This document shows positions 43,704 through 51,684 of a stretch of 55,167 nucleotides of DNA, in pieces. This DNA is from CAYJLC01 sp044426345 (lineage in GTDB: Bacteria; Bacillota; Clostridia; Oscillospirales; Butyricicoccaceae), in contig JAWXUP010000010.1 of assembly GCA_044426345.1 (NCBI GenBank), positions 1 through 55,167 on the forward strand. The letters are read 5' to 3'. The notes beneath the pieces are model-generated. The model was not told where the DNA came from. It made no database searches and was given only the letters and a program-made list of their open reading frames with translations. Position 1 is the stretch's first letter; each line of letters starts with the position of its first letter. The position numbers were made by a program, and so were the translations under genes.

Positions 43704-45302
43704 CTACCCCTCCTTTAATGCCCCAACGAGCATTGATTCGTTTTTCCACGGTGCTTTAACAAGCGCCCAAGTTGGTGTATATAGCGCCATTGTAATATCT
43801 CTTGCAAAAATAACTGCACCTTTAAATCCAGCATATGGACCTGAATAATCATAAGAGTGTAGCTGACGAGAAGATATTCCGTCTTTTTGTATAGCGTATT
43901 TATCTTTAATACCTGATAAAATTATATCTGGTTTCATTATTTTACCTAGCACTTCAACTTCAAGGAAGTTATAGTCATCGACAACAACGTGCCCTTCTTT
44001 CATATCTGGGAACATACCGTCATATTTTTCAAGTTCTACGCCTTCTTGAATTAATTTTGTTAATTCTTCTTCAGTATATCTTGCTTTATACATTTCTTCA
44101 TCTTTTGAAACTGTAATTTCTTCGATGTTTTTTGTATCTGCGTCCATTTTTATAGATGGAATGATATCACGGCCTTCATAATCATCACGGTGAGCAAATT
44201 CATAACCTGCCATTACAGTTTCAACGCCTAAATCTTCTAGCAATAATTGATAGTGATGTGAACGTGAGCCACCAGTGAAAATACCAGCTGTTTTGCCTTT
44301 TAATTTTGATTTAAAATGCTCCATATCTTCAAATATATCGTTAAGTTCATCTGCGATAACTTCTTCAACACGAGCTGTAAGTTGTTCATCATCAAAGTAT
44401 TTTGCAATCATACGTAAAGTTTTGCAAGTTGCTCCTACGCCGATAAAATTTACTTTTAACCAGTCGATACCGTATTTAGTTTTCATCATTTCTGCTATGT
44501 AGTTTATAGAACGATGACACATAACAAGGTTTAAATCTGCTAAATGAGAATTTTTGATAGCGCTGTAAGAACCGTCACCAGTGAATACTGATACAACTTC
44601 AATGCCACAACGTTTTAAAATACGTTCTTCTTCCCAGCCATCGCCACCGATATTGTATTCACCAAGAATATTTACGCTGAATTTTTTCTCTGGTGCTTTG
44701 TCGCCAATACCGATAACTTGTTTCATAAGACTGTTATTTGCTATATGGTGACCCGCTGATTGAGAAACGCCTTTGTAACCTTCGCAAGAATAACCAATAG
44801 CTTTAATGCCATATTTTTCTTCTGTACGTTTTGCAACAGCTTGCACATCATCGCCGATAAGACCGATAGGACAAGTTGAGCAAATCATTATGCATTTTGG
44901 ATTGAAAATTTCCATAATTTCTGCGATACCAGCTTCAAGTTTCTTTTCACCACCGAAAACGATGTCAGTTGGTCGCATATCTGTACAAAAGCTATAAGGA
45001 ACGTAGTTTTCTTCGCCTTCATCTGCTTTCGCTTTATTTCGTCTACCACCCCAAGTGTAAAATGCACAACCGATAGGACCGTGAGTTATTAAAACAACGT
45101 CTTTTAGAGGTCCAAGTACAACACCTTTACACCCTGCATAACAACAACCTCTCGCAGTCATTGTACCAGGAACAGCTCGTGTATTTGCTATAATAGTATC
45201 ATCTGGATCAGAAAATTCAAGCTGAGTAATATGTTGTTTTCTATTTTTAAATACCTTTGCAGAATATTTTTCTAACAATGTATCTCTATGATTAGTATTC
45301 AT
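43704..45302 (-). CDS. nifD: Nitrogenase MoFe protein alpha subunit NifD
   Basis: 532 residues, long like the clostridial form that has an insertion of about 50 residues near 385-440. The P-cluster region is CCYAGCKGVVLGP and GPIGCAFYTWG. The cofactor Cys is in NLVMCHRSINYI near residue 261, and the cofactor His is in LHSYDYSGPYAGF near 481; GHHIAN (active-site His) is near 188. All key residues are present, so the enzyme should be a functional Mo-type nitrogenase. Confidence 0.96.
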   Translation of the reverse strand: MNTNHRDTLLEKYSAKVFKNRKQHITQLEFSDPDDTIIANTRAVPGTMTARGCCYAGCKGVVLGPLKDVVLITHGPIGCAFYTWGGRRNKAKADEGEENYVPYSFCTDMRPTDIVFGGEKKLEAGIAEIMEIFNPKCIMICSTCPIGLIGDDVQAVAKRTEEKYGIKAIGYSCEGYKGVSQSAGHHIANNSLMKQVIGIGDKAPEKKFSVNILGEYNIGGDGWEEERILKRCGIEVVSVFTGDGSYSAIKNSHLADLNLVMCHRSINYIAEMMKTKYGIDWLKVNFIGVGATCKTLRMIAKYFDDEQLTARVEEVIADELNDIFEDMEHFKSKLKGKTAGIFTGGSRSHHYQLLLEDLGVETVMAGYEFAHRDDYEGRDIIPSIKMDADTKNIEEITVSKDEEMYKARYTEEELTKLIQEGVELEKYDGMFPDMKEGHVVVDDYNFLEVEVLGKIMKPDIILSGIKDKYAIQKDGISSRQLHSYDYSGPYAGFKGAVIFARDITMALYTPTWALVKAPWKNESMLVGALKEG

Positions 45303-45340
45303 TTTTGCATCCTTCCTTTCTTAAAATCAATTTTTTTCAA

Positions 45341-45724
45341 TTAAAAACCATCAGCAGATTTTTCGCCATTTCTAATTTTATACGATTCTATAATTGGAAG
45401 AACAAAGATTTTACCGTCACCTTTATTTTGTGTTTGATTTACAGAGATAATAGTTTCTACTACTTTATCCACTTCGTCATCTTCTACGATTAAAGTGAAA
45501 AAGCGTTTTGCGATAAGTCTGCCAGCTTCTGTAATGCTTTCGCCGACAGCATCACGTGGTAATTCACCGTGTGCTAAAATTGTTTGTAAAAGTTGTGAAT
45601 CTACAACTGCTTTGCCACGACCCAAAACCGGTCTGCAAGAAAATGCTGGAAATCCATTTTCTGCTAGTGCAACTTTTGTTTGATTGGTTTTGTTCGCTCT
45701 AATAATTGCCATAACTTCTTTCAT
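45341..45724 (-). CDS. nifI2: GlnB-like nitrogenase regulator NifI2
   Basis: About 127 residues of PII type: MKEVMAIIRANKTNQTKVAL at the start, an extended T-loop region in the middle (GRGKAVVDSQLLQTILAHGELP) and KRFFTLIVEDDEVDKVVETII. NifI1 and NifI2 form a complex that inhibits MoFe protein when ammonium is present and is relieved by 2-oxoglutarate; known best from methanogens. I start it at the ATG at 45722-45724. The order nifH-I1-I2-D-K is typical of anaerobic nif clusters. Confidence 0.9.
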   Translation of the reverse strand: MKEVMAIIRANKTNQTKVALAENGFPAFSCRPVLGRGKAVVDSQLLQTILAHGELPRDAVGESITEAGRLIAKRFFTLIVEDDEVDKVVETIISVNQTQNKGDGKIFVLPIIESYKIRNGEKSADGF

Positions 45725-45762
45725 TGTAATTTTCAATCCTTTCTTGTTGATTTTAGCTTTTA

Positions 45763-46086
45763 TTAAAGCCCTTCTTTTCCTGAACTTATTGTGTAAGCTT
45801 GTTCAACAGGAGATATGAAAATACGACCGTCACCAAAAGAACCTTCGCCAACTTTAGCTGCTCTTGTGATAACTCTTACAATGTCATCTTTATCTTCATC
45901 GCGACAAATAATTAGGAACATTTCTTTTGGAATTTCATCATAATGAACTGTACCAACTGTAATACCCATTTGTTTACCACGACCATATATATCCATTTTT
46001 GTCATTGCGTGAAATCCTGCTGAGGCAAGATCTGCCATTACATCATTTGCCTTTTCAGGTCTTACGATAGCTCTTACTAATAACAT
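45763..46086 (-). CDS. nifI1: GlnB-like nitrogenase regulator NifI1
   Basis: 107 residues: MLLVRAIVRPEKANDVMADLASAGF, a short T-loop around YGRGKQMGITVGTVHYDEIPKEMFLIIC, and GDGRIFISPVEQAYTI at the C-terminus. It is the partner of NifI2, with which it shuts off nitrogenase post-translationally under ammonium. It lies 40 bp after nifH. Confidence 0.92.
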   Translation of the reverse strand: MLLVRAIVRPEKANDVMADLASAGFHAMTKMDIYGRGKQMGITVGTVHYDEIPKEMFLIICRDEDKDDIVRVITRAAKVGEGSFGDGRIFISPVEQAYTISSGKEGL

Positions 46087-46126
46087 TTATAACAACATCC
46101 TCTCTAAAAACAAATCAAATTTATAA

Positions 46127-46945
46127 TTAATCCATAATACCGTATTCCATTAAAATTGCTTCAAGTTCATCAATTTCCATTGGACTTGGAATGACAAAAA
46201 GTTCATTTTCATCAATTTTTTTAGCAAGTGCTCTATATTCATCAGCTTGTGGTACTTCTGGACTGAAATCAATTACAGTACGTTTGTGTATTTCTGCTCT
46301 TTGTACGTCATTATCACGAGGTACAAAGTGAATCATTTGTGTGCCTAATCTTTTTGCAACAGCTTCAACTAAATCTGCTTCTTTGTCAACTTTTCTTGAG
46401 TTACAGATTAGACCACCTAAACGAACGCCACCTGTTTTTGCGTATTTTGAGATACCTTTTGCGATATTGTTTGCAGCATATAATGCCATCATTTCGCCTG
46501 AGCATACGATGTAAATTTCTTGTGCTTTACCTTCACGAATTGGCATCGCGAAACCACCACATACAACGTCGCCTAGTACGTCATAAAATACATAATCAAG
46601 GTCTGCTTCATAAGCACCAAGTTGTTCTAACAGATTTATTGATGTTATGATACCACGTCCAGCACAACCAACACCTGGTTCTGGTCCACCTGATTCAACG
46701 CCTTTAATTCCAGCATAACCGATTTTCATGATTTCTTCTAAATCGATGTCGTCTCCTTCTTCACGAAGTGTGTCAAGTACAGTTTTTTGTGCTAAGCCAC
46801 CAAGAACTAATCTTGTTGAATCGGCTTTTGGGTCACAACCAACTATCATAATTTTCTTGCCCATTTCTGCAAGACCTGCGGTTAGGTTTTGTGTAGTAGT
46901 AGATTTACCTATTCCGCCTTTACCATAAATTGCAACTTGTCTCAT
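46127..46945 (-). CDS. nifH: Nitrogenase iron protein NifH
   Basis: 272 residues. P-loop GKGGIGKS at residues 8-15, [4Fe-4S] ligands in PGVGCAGRGII near residue 95 and VVCGGFAMP near 131, and the Arg used for ADP-ribosylation in other species is present (GCAGRG). GAGGAGG precedes the ATG. It is the first gene of an 11- to 12-gene operon, with a 128-nt leader that carries an intrinsic terminator. Reduces the MoFe protein using ATP and is also needed for cofactor maturation. Confidence 0.97.
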   Translation of the reverse strand: MRQVAIYGKGGIGKSTTTQNLTAGLAEMGKKIMIVGCDPKADSTRLVLGGLAQKTVLDTLREEGDDIDLEEIMKIGYAGIKGVESGGPEPGVGCAGRGIITSINLLEQLGAYEADLDYVFYDVLGDVVCGGFAMPIREGKAQEIYIVCSGEMMALYAANNIAKGISKYAKTGGVRLGGLICNSRKVDKEADLVEAVAKRLGTQMIHFVPRDNDVQRAEIHKRTVIDFSPEVPQADEYRALAKKIDENELFVIPSPMEIDELEAILMEYGIMD

Positions 46946-46967
46946 TGTTCTTCCTCCTCATAAAATG

Positions 46968-47010
46968 AAAAAAAGAGATGCTTATCTAAAAGATAAACAC
47001 CTCATTGTGT
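46968..47010 (-). promoter_or_regulatory. nifH leader terminator with overlapping hexaloop hairpin (attenuator)
   Basis: On the minus strand, 13 paired bases (GAGGTGTTTATCT with AGATAAGCATCTC, two G-U) and a 3-nt loop are followed by seven T (46968-47003). A small hairpin ACAC-AATGAG-GTGT (46997-47010) uses bases of the first arm and would block the terminator. Its loop has A at position 1 and G at position 4, the recognition pattern of ANTAR antiterminator proteins. No gene lies upstream, so the terminator must act on the nif transcript itself. Confidence 0.75.
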
Positions 47011-47079
47011 CGCTGTAAATATAAAATTTACAAATATTCGATTTAATCGTTATTGCCGGCTGACTTATACGATACAGTT

Positions 47080-47108
47080 ATTATAACAATGATTTTTGCA
47101 TATCACAA
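47080..47108 (-). promoter_or_regulatory. Promoter of the nif operon
   Basis: On the minus strand TTGTGA and a perfect TATAAT are 17 bp apart, giving a transcript start near 47073 and a leader of about 128 nt. This is a sigma-A-type promoter; no sigma-54 GG-N10-GC box was seen. Confidence 0.7.
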
Positions 47109-47114
47109 TACATC

Positions 47115-47137
47115 AAATTGTTAAAATATAACAATTT
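47115..47137. promoter_or_regulatory. Inverted repeat just upstream of the nif promoter
   Basis: Perfect 9-bp arms AAATTGTTA and TAACAATTT separated by 5 bp, six bases upstream of the nif -35 box. A position suited to an activator or repressor. The regulator is unknown. Confidence 0.55.
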
Positions 47138-47348
47138 CAATAACTTGTTTTTGTACACTTTGTTCAACTTCTTCACTTATATTTGTTTTTGCATAAAACA
47201 TAAACTTTAGTTTTTTCTTGCGTTAACCACAAGTTTAAAACATACGTTTGAAAAATTTTTACATTCAAATTTAAGTCGAAAAATCGTATAAAATCTGTTT
47301 AACGATGTTCTTATTGTATCTTTATTTAAAATAATTTTCAATACACAG

Positions 47349-47401
47349 ATTTGTGAAATTTCACAAATACAGTTTGAATTTTTTTGGTAAAATCACCAAA
47401 A
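47349..47401. promoter_or_regulatory. Palindromes upstream of the mod promoter
   Basis: A perfect 20-bp palindrome (ATTTGTGAAA + TTTCACAAAT, 47349-47368) is followed by TTTTGGT-N6-ACCAAAA (47382-47401); a further TTTTGGTG half site touches the -35 box of the mod promoter. The rest of the nif-mod gap (47138-47348) shows no gene and no other clear signal. Confidence 0.6.
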
Positions 47402-47415
47402 TCAAGCTTTTGGTG

Positions 47416-47443
47416 TTGACAAAAAAATAATGTGTGTTAGAAT
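47416..47443 (+). promoter_or_regulatory. Promoter of modABC
   Basis: Consensus TTGACA and TAGAAT (5 of 6) separated by 16 bp on the plus strand, with start expected near 47450, giving a leader of about 145 nt before modA. Confidence 0.75.
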
Positions 47444-47474
47444 GATACACAAGAAATTTGCAATATATTTTCTG

Positions 47475-47518
47475 TTCACAATGGAGTGAGTCTTAAAAAG
47501 GCACACTCTTGTTTTTTT
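47475..47518 (+). promoter_or_regulatory. mod leader terminator with overlapping hexaloop hairpin (attenuator)
   Basis: The terminator at 47484-47508 has 11-base arms (GAGTGAGTCTT with AAGGCACACTC, one A-A mismatch, one G-U), a 3-nt loop and a TTGTTTTTTT tail. A smaller hairpin TTCAC-AATGGA-GTGAG (47475-47490) overlaps its first arm; the hexaloop again has A1 and G4. It sits 78 nt before the modA start, in the same arrangement as the nifH leader on the other strand. Confidence 0.75.
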
Positions 47519-47595
47519 ATGTTTTTTACGCAAATAATGTAAAAAGCAAACATTTCATTCACTATTATAATAATTAATGAAAAAGGAGAAAAATT

Positions 47596-48450
47596 ATGAT
47601 TTCAAGAAAATTAATAGCCTCTTTTATGGCAGTAATAATGGCACTTACAATGACTGCTTGTAGCACTCAAGAACAAGAAGTTGTCGCTAAAAGCATTACG
47701 TCTAGTGATGTTGCAACCAACGAAGATGAAACTGGTATTTCTTCAATAACCGACCTTGCAACAGACAAAGTTTCGCTTGTTGCACTTGGAAATGACGACG
47801 TTCCAGTTGGCAGATATGCAAAAGAGTTACTAGAAAATATGGATTTATGGGGCGATGTTGAAAGCAAAGTTTCATATGCATCTAACGTTAAAGAAGTTTT
47901 AACACAAGTAGAAATGAGCGTTGTTGATTGTGGCATTGTGTACTCTACGGACGCATTAACTAGTGACGATGTTCAAGTTATCGAGGTGCTAGACAGCAGT
48001 TATTTAGAAACTCCTGTTGTATACCCTGCCACAAAATTATTTGAGTCACAAAATCAAACTCAAGCAGATTGTTTCCTTGCTTATTTAACTTCAGAATTTG
48101 CACAAGATACATTTTTTGAAAATGGATTTACGGTTACAGCAGACACTATCGAACCACAATATACCGAGCTTGAACCTTGTACTTTAACGGTTTTCGCAGC
48201 AGCAAGTCTTACAGAGTCGCTTACAATTTTAACCGAAACTTTCGAAGACGAATATGAAAACGTTGACTTTATTATAAGCTTCGATTCAAGTGGTACACTA
48301 GCTACGCAAATCGAATATGGCGCTGAAGTTGACATTTTCATCTCGGCATCTACTAGCGAAGTTGACAGATTAATCGATGAGAATTACATCGACGAGGCTG
48401 ATTCTTTCTATTTACTAGAAAACGAGCTCGTGCTAATTACAGCAAAATAG
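47596..48450 (+). CDS. modA: Circularly permuted molybdate-binding lipoprotein ModA
   Basis: 284 residues. It opens with a lipoprotein signal (LTMTACS, Cys22). Residues about 48-175 match the second half of ordinary ModA (SITDLATDKV, DVPVGRYAKELLENM, VVDCGIVYSTDAL, VVYPATKLF, FFENGF). Residues about 191-284 then match the first half (LTVFAAASLTESL, DSSGTLATQIEYGAEVDIFISA, ENELVLITAK) and stop. Each half occurs once, in reversed order, so this is a circular permutation cut at the hinge after LVLITAK. Both ligand-loop regions (AAASL and SSGTLA) are kept, so molybdate binding is plausible. GGAGAA precedes the ATG. Confidence 0.85.
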   Translation: MISRKLIASFMAVIMALTMTACSTQEQEVVAKSITSSDVATNEDETGISSITDLATDKVSLVALGNDDVPVGRYAKELLENMDLWGDVESKVSYASNVKEVLTQVEMSVVDCGIVYSTDALTSDDVQVIEVLDSSYLETPVVYPATKLFESQNQTQADCFLAYLTSEFAQDTFFENGFTVTADTIEPQYTELEPCTLTVFAAASLTESLTILTETFEDEYENVDFIISFDSSGTLATQIEYGAEVDIFISASTSEVDRLIDENYIDEADSFYLLENELVLITAK

Positions 48451-48471
48451 CAGTAAGGAGATGCACCACCT

Positions 48472-49128
48472 ATGGATTTTTTCCCACTATACAATTCCAT
48501 TCGAATATCACTAATATCGTCGGTTATAACGCTTATTTTAGGCATAACTTTAGCGTGGTTCATCACAAAATCTCCGTCTATTTTCAAAGGATTTTTAGAT
48601 GCTCTTTTAACCGTGCCTATGGTTTTGCCTCCCACTGTAATTGGATTTTTAATTTTAGTGGTAATCTCGCCGAAAAGCTATTTTGGTGGACTTATATCAA
48701 CATTTTTAGGAAAAAATCTTACTATGACTTGGCAAGCCTCTATCATAGCCGTTGTGGTAATAACTTTCCCTATAATGTATCGCACAGTTCGAAGTTCATT
48801 TGAAAGTTTGGATAAAAATTTGGTTTATGCTGGACAAACTTTAGGTCTTCGCAATTCTACAGTTTTCTTAAAAATCATCTTGCCGAACTGCAAAACTGGT
48901 ATAGTTGCAGGTTTTGTGCTTTCATTTGCTCGAGGTTTGGGCGAATATGGTGCAACTTCTATGGTTTCAGGCTTTATACCAAAAAATACTGCCACGATTT
49001 CTACTACTGTTGCTTATTATTGGCAAACCAGTCAAGACGAAAAGGCTATTTTTTGGGTTTTGCTCAATTTGGGAATATCTTTTGTCGTGATGTGCGTTGT
49101 AAATTTACTCGAACGCAAGAAATATTAA
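48472..49128 (+). CDS. modB: Molybdate ABC transporter permease ModB
   Basis: 218 residues, about five to six membrane helices, with the binding-protein-dependent transport signature at AGQTLGLRNSTVFLKIILPNC (EAA loop) and FARGLGEYGATSMVSG typical of ModB/CysT permeases. AAGGAG lies upstream of the ATG. It follows modA by 21 bp and provides Mo for the adjacent nitrogenase. Confidence 0.92.
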   Translation: MDFFPLYNSIRISLISSVITLILGITLAWFITKSPSIFKGFLDALLTVPMVLPPTVIGFLILVVISPKSYFGGLISTFLGKNLTMTWQASIIAVVVITFPIMYRTVRSSFESLDKNLVYAGQTLGLRNSTVFLKIILPNCKTGIVAGFVLSFARGLGEYGATSMVSGFIPKNTATISTTVAYYWQTSQDEKAIFWVLLNLGISFVVMCVVNLLERKKY

Positions 49129-49150
49129 AGTCGCAAAGGAGTGAGAACTT

Positions 49151-50203
49151 ATGTCGATTTATTGCAATATAAAAAAGAAATTGGGTGATTTTCAGCTAGA
49201 TGCAAAGTTTGAAGGTGGAAACGAAGTTCTCTCTCTTTTAGGTGCATCAGGTTCTGGGAAGTCTATGATTTTACGTTGTATTGCTGGTATAGAAACGCCT
49301 GATTTTGGTGAAATTATCGTCGATGACAAAGTGCTTTTCAACAGCGAAAAACGGATAAATCTGCCACCTAGATTACGCAAAACTGGACTTTTGTTTCAAG
49401 ATTACGCACTTTTTCCAAATATGACGGTGTCGGAAAACATTTTGCTAGCACTTGATAAAAAAGAACAAAAAAACATCTCACTTTTGAGCGAGATATTAGA
49501 AAAATATGAACTCATCAATCAAAAAAATCACTATCCATCGCAATTATCTGGAGGACAAAAGCAACGCTGTGCAATCGCAAGAATGATTTTAACGAAACCA
49601 AATATAATTTTATTAGATGAGCCATTTTCAGCACTTGATACTTTTTTAAAGGATAAACTTGAAAAAGAACTGTTTACCACCTTGAAAAATTATAAAAAAA
49701 CCGTTTTATTTGTGTCACACAATAGAGATGAGGTTTATCGTCAAAGTCAAAAAATTTCTGTTGTGTCAAACGGTGTAGCTCGTGAAATGCGTAAAAAAGA
49801 AGATGTTTTTCATGACCCGCAAACTTACGAAAGTGCGATTTTAACAGGCTGTAAAAATATATTTTCGGCGAGTTTTGTTAACAACACCGTGAAAGTTCCT
49901 GCTTTAAATACTGAGTTTTCAACGAATGCTTGCAAATTTGATAAAGATTTCAACTTTATCGGTATGCGAGCAAAAGATATTTTCCACTTAGAAAATAGCT
50001 CCGAAATAAACGATAATTTGATTGCTTTTTCGTATAAAATAAACGAAATTGTCGAGGAATTTTTTTACGATAATTTAGTTATAACGCCTCTTGGAGCCAC
50101 GCAAACTATATCAGCAATTTTACCAAAAGACGTTGCAAAAAAGGCAAAATCCGAACAAGGTTTCTTAGCAATAGAAAAAAGCAAATTAATGTTTTTGAAA
50201 TAA
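49151..50203 (+). CDS. modC: Molybdate ABC transporter ATPase ModC
   Basis: 350 residues. Walker A LLGASGSGKSMILRCIAG near residues 29-46, signature LSGGQKQRCAIARMI near 131-145, Walker B IILLDEPFSALD, and a His switch at LFVSHN. The C-terminal 120 residues form a regulatory domain of the MOP/OB type. It ends the mod operon and is followed by a terminator. AAAGGAG precedes the ATG. Confidence 0.93.
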   Translation: MSIYCNIKKKLGDFQLDAKFEGGNEVLSLLGASGSGKSMILRCIAGIETPDFGEIIVDDKVLFNSEKRINLPPRLRKTGLLFQDYALFPNMTVSENILLALDKKEQKNISLLSEILEKYELINQKNHYPSQLSGGQKQRCAIARMILTKPNIILLDEPFSALDTFLKDKLEKELFTTLKNYKKTVLFVSHNRDEVYRQSQKISVVSNGVAREMRKKEDVFHDPQTYESAILTGCKNIFSASFVNNTVKVPALNTEFSTNACKFDKDFNFIGMRAKDIFHLENSSEINDNLIAFSYKINEIVEEFFYDNLVITPLGATQTISAILPKDVAKKAKSEQGFLAIEKSKLMFLK

Positions 50204-50222
50204 ATTTAACTTTATATAGTTT

Positions 50223-50269
50223 ACAGGCAGTGTTTCAATCTTTATGAAATCCTGCCTGTATCCTTTTTT
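50223..50269 (+). terminator. Terminator of modABC
   Basis: Arms ACAGGCAG and CTGCCTGT (8 bp) with an inner TTTCA/TGAAA stem, followed by ATCCTTTTTTG, beginning 20 bp after the modC stop. Confidence 0.85.
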
Positions 50270-50301
50270 GTGGGATTTTTACCTACAAAACCCTAAAACT
50301 G

Positions 50302-50436
50302 CTAAACCTCAGCAAGTCTTTGCAAAAGTGCAAGTGTAGGGTCGCAATTCCCTTCTTCTAGCTTGCAAATATCTACTTGACTTAACCAGTTTTTAGAGCA
50401 AGTTCTTTTTGTTTTTGGAAATTCTTATCTTTTATT
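50302..50436 (-). pseudogene. Frameshifted XRE-type HTH remnant
   Basis: On the minus strand one frame reads FQKQKELALKTG and, one base out of phase, the next reads LSQVDICKLEEGNCDPTLA and LLQRLAEV before a stop. Joined, they form helices 2-5 of a Cro/CI-type HTH domain. One base appears to be missing between the two parts, and the first helix and start codon are gone. It lies between modC and the relaxase gene, at the edge of the nif-mod block. Confidence 0.7.
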
Positions 50437-50441
50437 TGTTA

Positions 50442-50470
50442 ATTATAAGAGATTTAACATATATCGTCAA
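50442..50470 (-). promoter_or_regulatory. Strong promoter in front of the HTH remnant
   Basis: On the minus strand TTGACG and TATAAT are 17 bp apart. It lies directly after the relaxase stop codon and now drives only the broken HTH gene, and possibly antisense RNA to the mod terminator. Confidence 0.6.
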
Positions 50471-50477
50471 CTTATTT

Positions 50478-51671
50478 TTAATGCTCATAACCTTTATCTT
50501 GAAGTTTTAAAAAAATATCTTTTTTCGCTTGTTTTGAAAGTTCTCGCAGTTTGTTGTTTTGAGTATCAAAATTTGCGTTAATATCCGATGAATTGCTTTT
50601 AAATGCATCGGATATTGTCGAAAACATTCGAAAAATCAAAAATTCCTTCTGTTTTTGCAGATAATCTTGCGTTTTCCCTTCACTTTCAAGCCTATTTATA
50701 GTTTTCACCATACCCAAAATTCCATTTGCAATAATTTTATCAGCTTGAGCCTCGTATTCTGATTTTTTCTCAGGTGATACTTCTCCATACAAACTAGCCA
50801 TTTTGATTTTACTCTCCACATAATCTGTTTTAAGATTTTGCAATTCTGGTTTATTTTCTAAAATATACAGCACAAGTTCATCTGTTTTTTCCTTAATCTC
50901 TGGACTTAACAATTTATAAACTATACGTCCGTGATCAGATAAGTTTGCTTTTATATCAAAAACTTTGTTTGTCACATTTGCTAGAAAATCATTTGATAAA
51001 AACGAGCTTACTTGCTTTGAATTTAGATTATTTTTAAGTTTTTTATACTGTTTTGGTTTAGTTATTTCTTGCTCAAAATCATCAACTAAATCATCAGTAA
51101 CATCACGAATTGACTTTACAGCACTATCTTTCTTTTTAGCAAATTCAAGAATTTTATTTCGAAAAGTATCCTTAATTATTTGCTTGCGAATATCGTTTAC
51201 AACGCTCGGTTTAACGTATGGATTTTTAATATTTTCCGATGTATCCCAAAAAGCTATATGAATATGAGGGTGAGATTTTTCGCCATGAACAGCACACGCA
51301 AAAGCTAGATTTTCACGCTTGATTTTATTATTTTGTGCAATCGTAAAAATATGATTTTCGATAAAATTCTGCCAACTTTTTTGACCGTCAAGCATAAGCT
51401 CGCTCGCTATTTCATCTGTTACCGATACCACCGAGCGATATAATGTAATCCCATTTTTAGTGTTGTTATAGACTAATTTTGCAACATCTTTGTAGTCTTC
51501 AAAACTTTCTATTTGCTCGCTATCTATTCTGCCAAACAAACCGTGTCGCATATCATCATTTTTCACAACTCTCGGTCTAGTAGCGATGTATTTTATGTGT
51601 GCATAATTTGCTCCAGCTGTACGCTTAAAGTTAGAGTTTTGGTGTCTTTGCTTGTAGATTATACTTGATAT
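50478..51671 (-). CDS. MobP/MobL-family relaxase, probable ATA start
   Basis: From the first in-frame ATG/GTG (51566) the protein has 362 residues, but the open frame extends 35 codons further to 51671. That extension reads IIYKQRHQNSNFKRTAG and AHIKYIATRPRV, a relaxase N-terminus with a candidate catalytic Tyr. The metal site HPHIHIAF lies near residue 135. No ATG, GTG or TTG exists in the extension; its first codon is ATA, ten bases after AGGAG, directly downstream of an in-frame TAA. The alternative is a one-base frameshift from an ATG at 51681-51683. The C-terminal half is helical and highly charged. It nicks oriT for transfer. Confidence 0.75.
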   Translation of the reverse strand: MSSIIYKQRHQNSNFKRTAGANYAHIKYIATRPRVVKNDDMRHGLFGRIDSEQIESFEDYKDVAKLVYNNTKNGITLYRSVVSVTDEIASELMLDGQKSWQNFIENHIFTIAQNNKIKRENLAFACAVHGEKSHPHIHIAFWDTSENIKNPYVKPSVVNDIRKQIIKDTFRNKILEFAKKKDSAVKSIRDVTDDLVDDFEQEITKPKQYKKLKNNLNSKQVSSFLSNDFLANVTNKVFDIKANLSDHGRIVYKLLSPEIKEKTDELVLYILENKPELQNLKTDYVESKIKMASLYGEVSPEKKSEYEAQADKIIANGILGMVKTINRLESEGKTQDYLQKQKEFLIFRMFSTISDAFKSNSSDINANFDTQNNKLRELSKQAKKDIFLKLQDKGYEH

Positions 51672-51684
51672 TTAAAACCATCTC

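Noticed and set aside
34189..46945. Many long open frames on the strand opposite the nif genes
   Set aside because: They mirror codon structure of strongly conserved genes, lack ribosome binding sites and resemble no protein.
46946..47100. Sigma-54 promoter and NifA site for nif
   Set aside because: No GG-N10-GC box or TGT-N10-ACA site was found; a sigma-A-type promoter is clear.
47450..47474. A first ANTAR hairpin (P1) in the mod leader
   Set aside because: No hexaloop with A1 and G4 and a stable stem could be drawn between the expected transcript start and the second hairpin.
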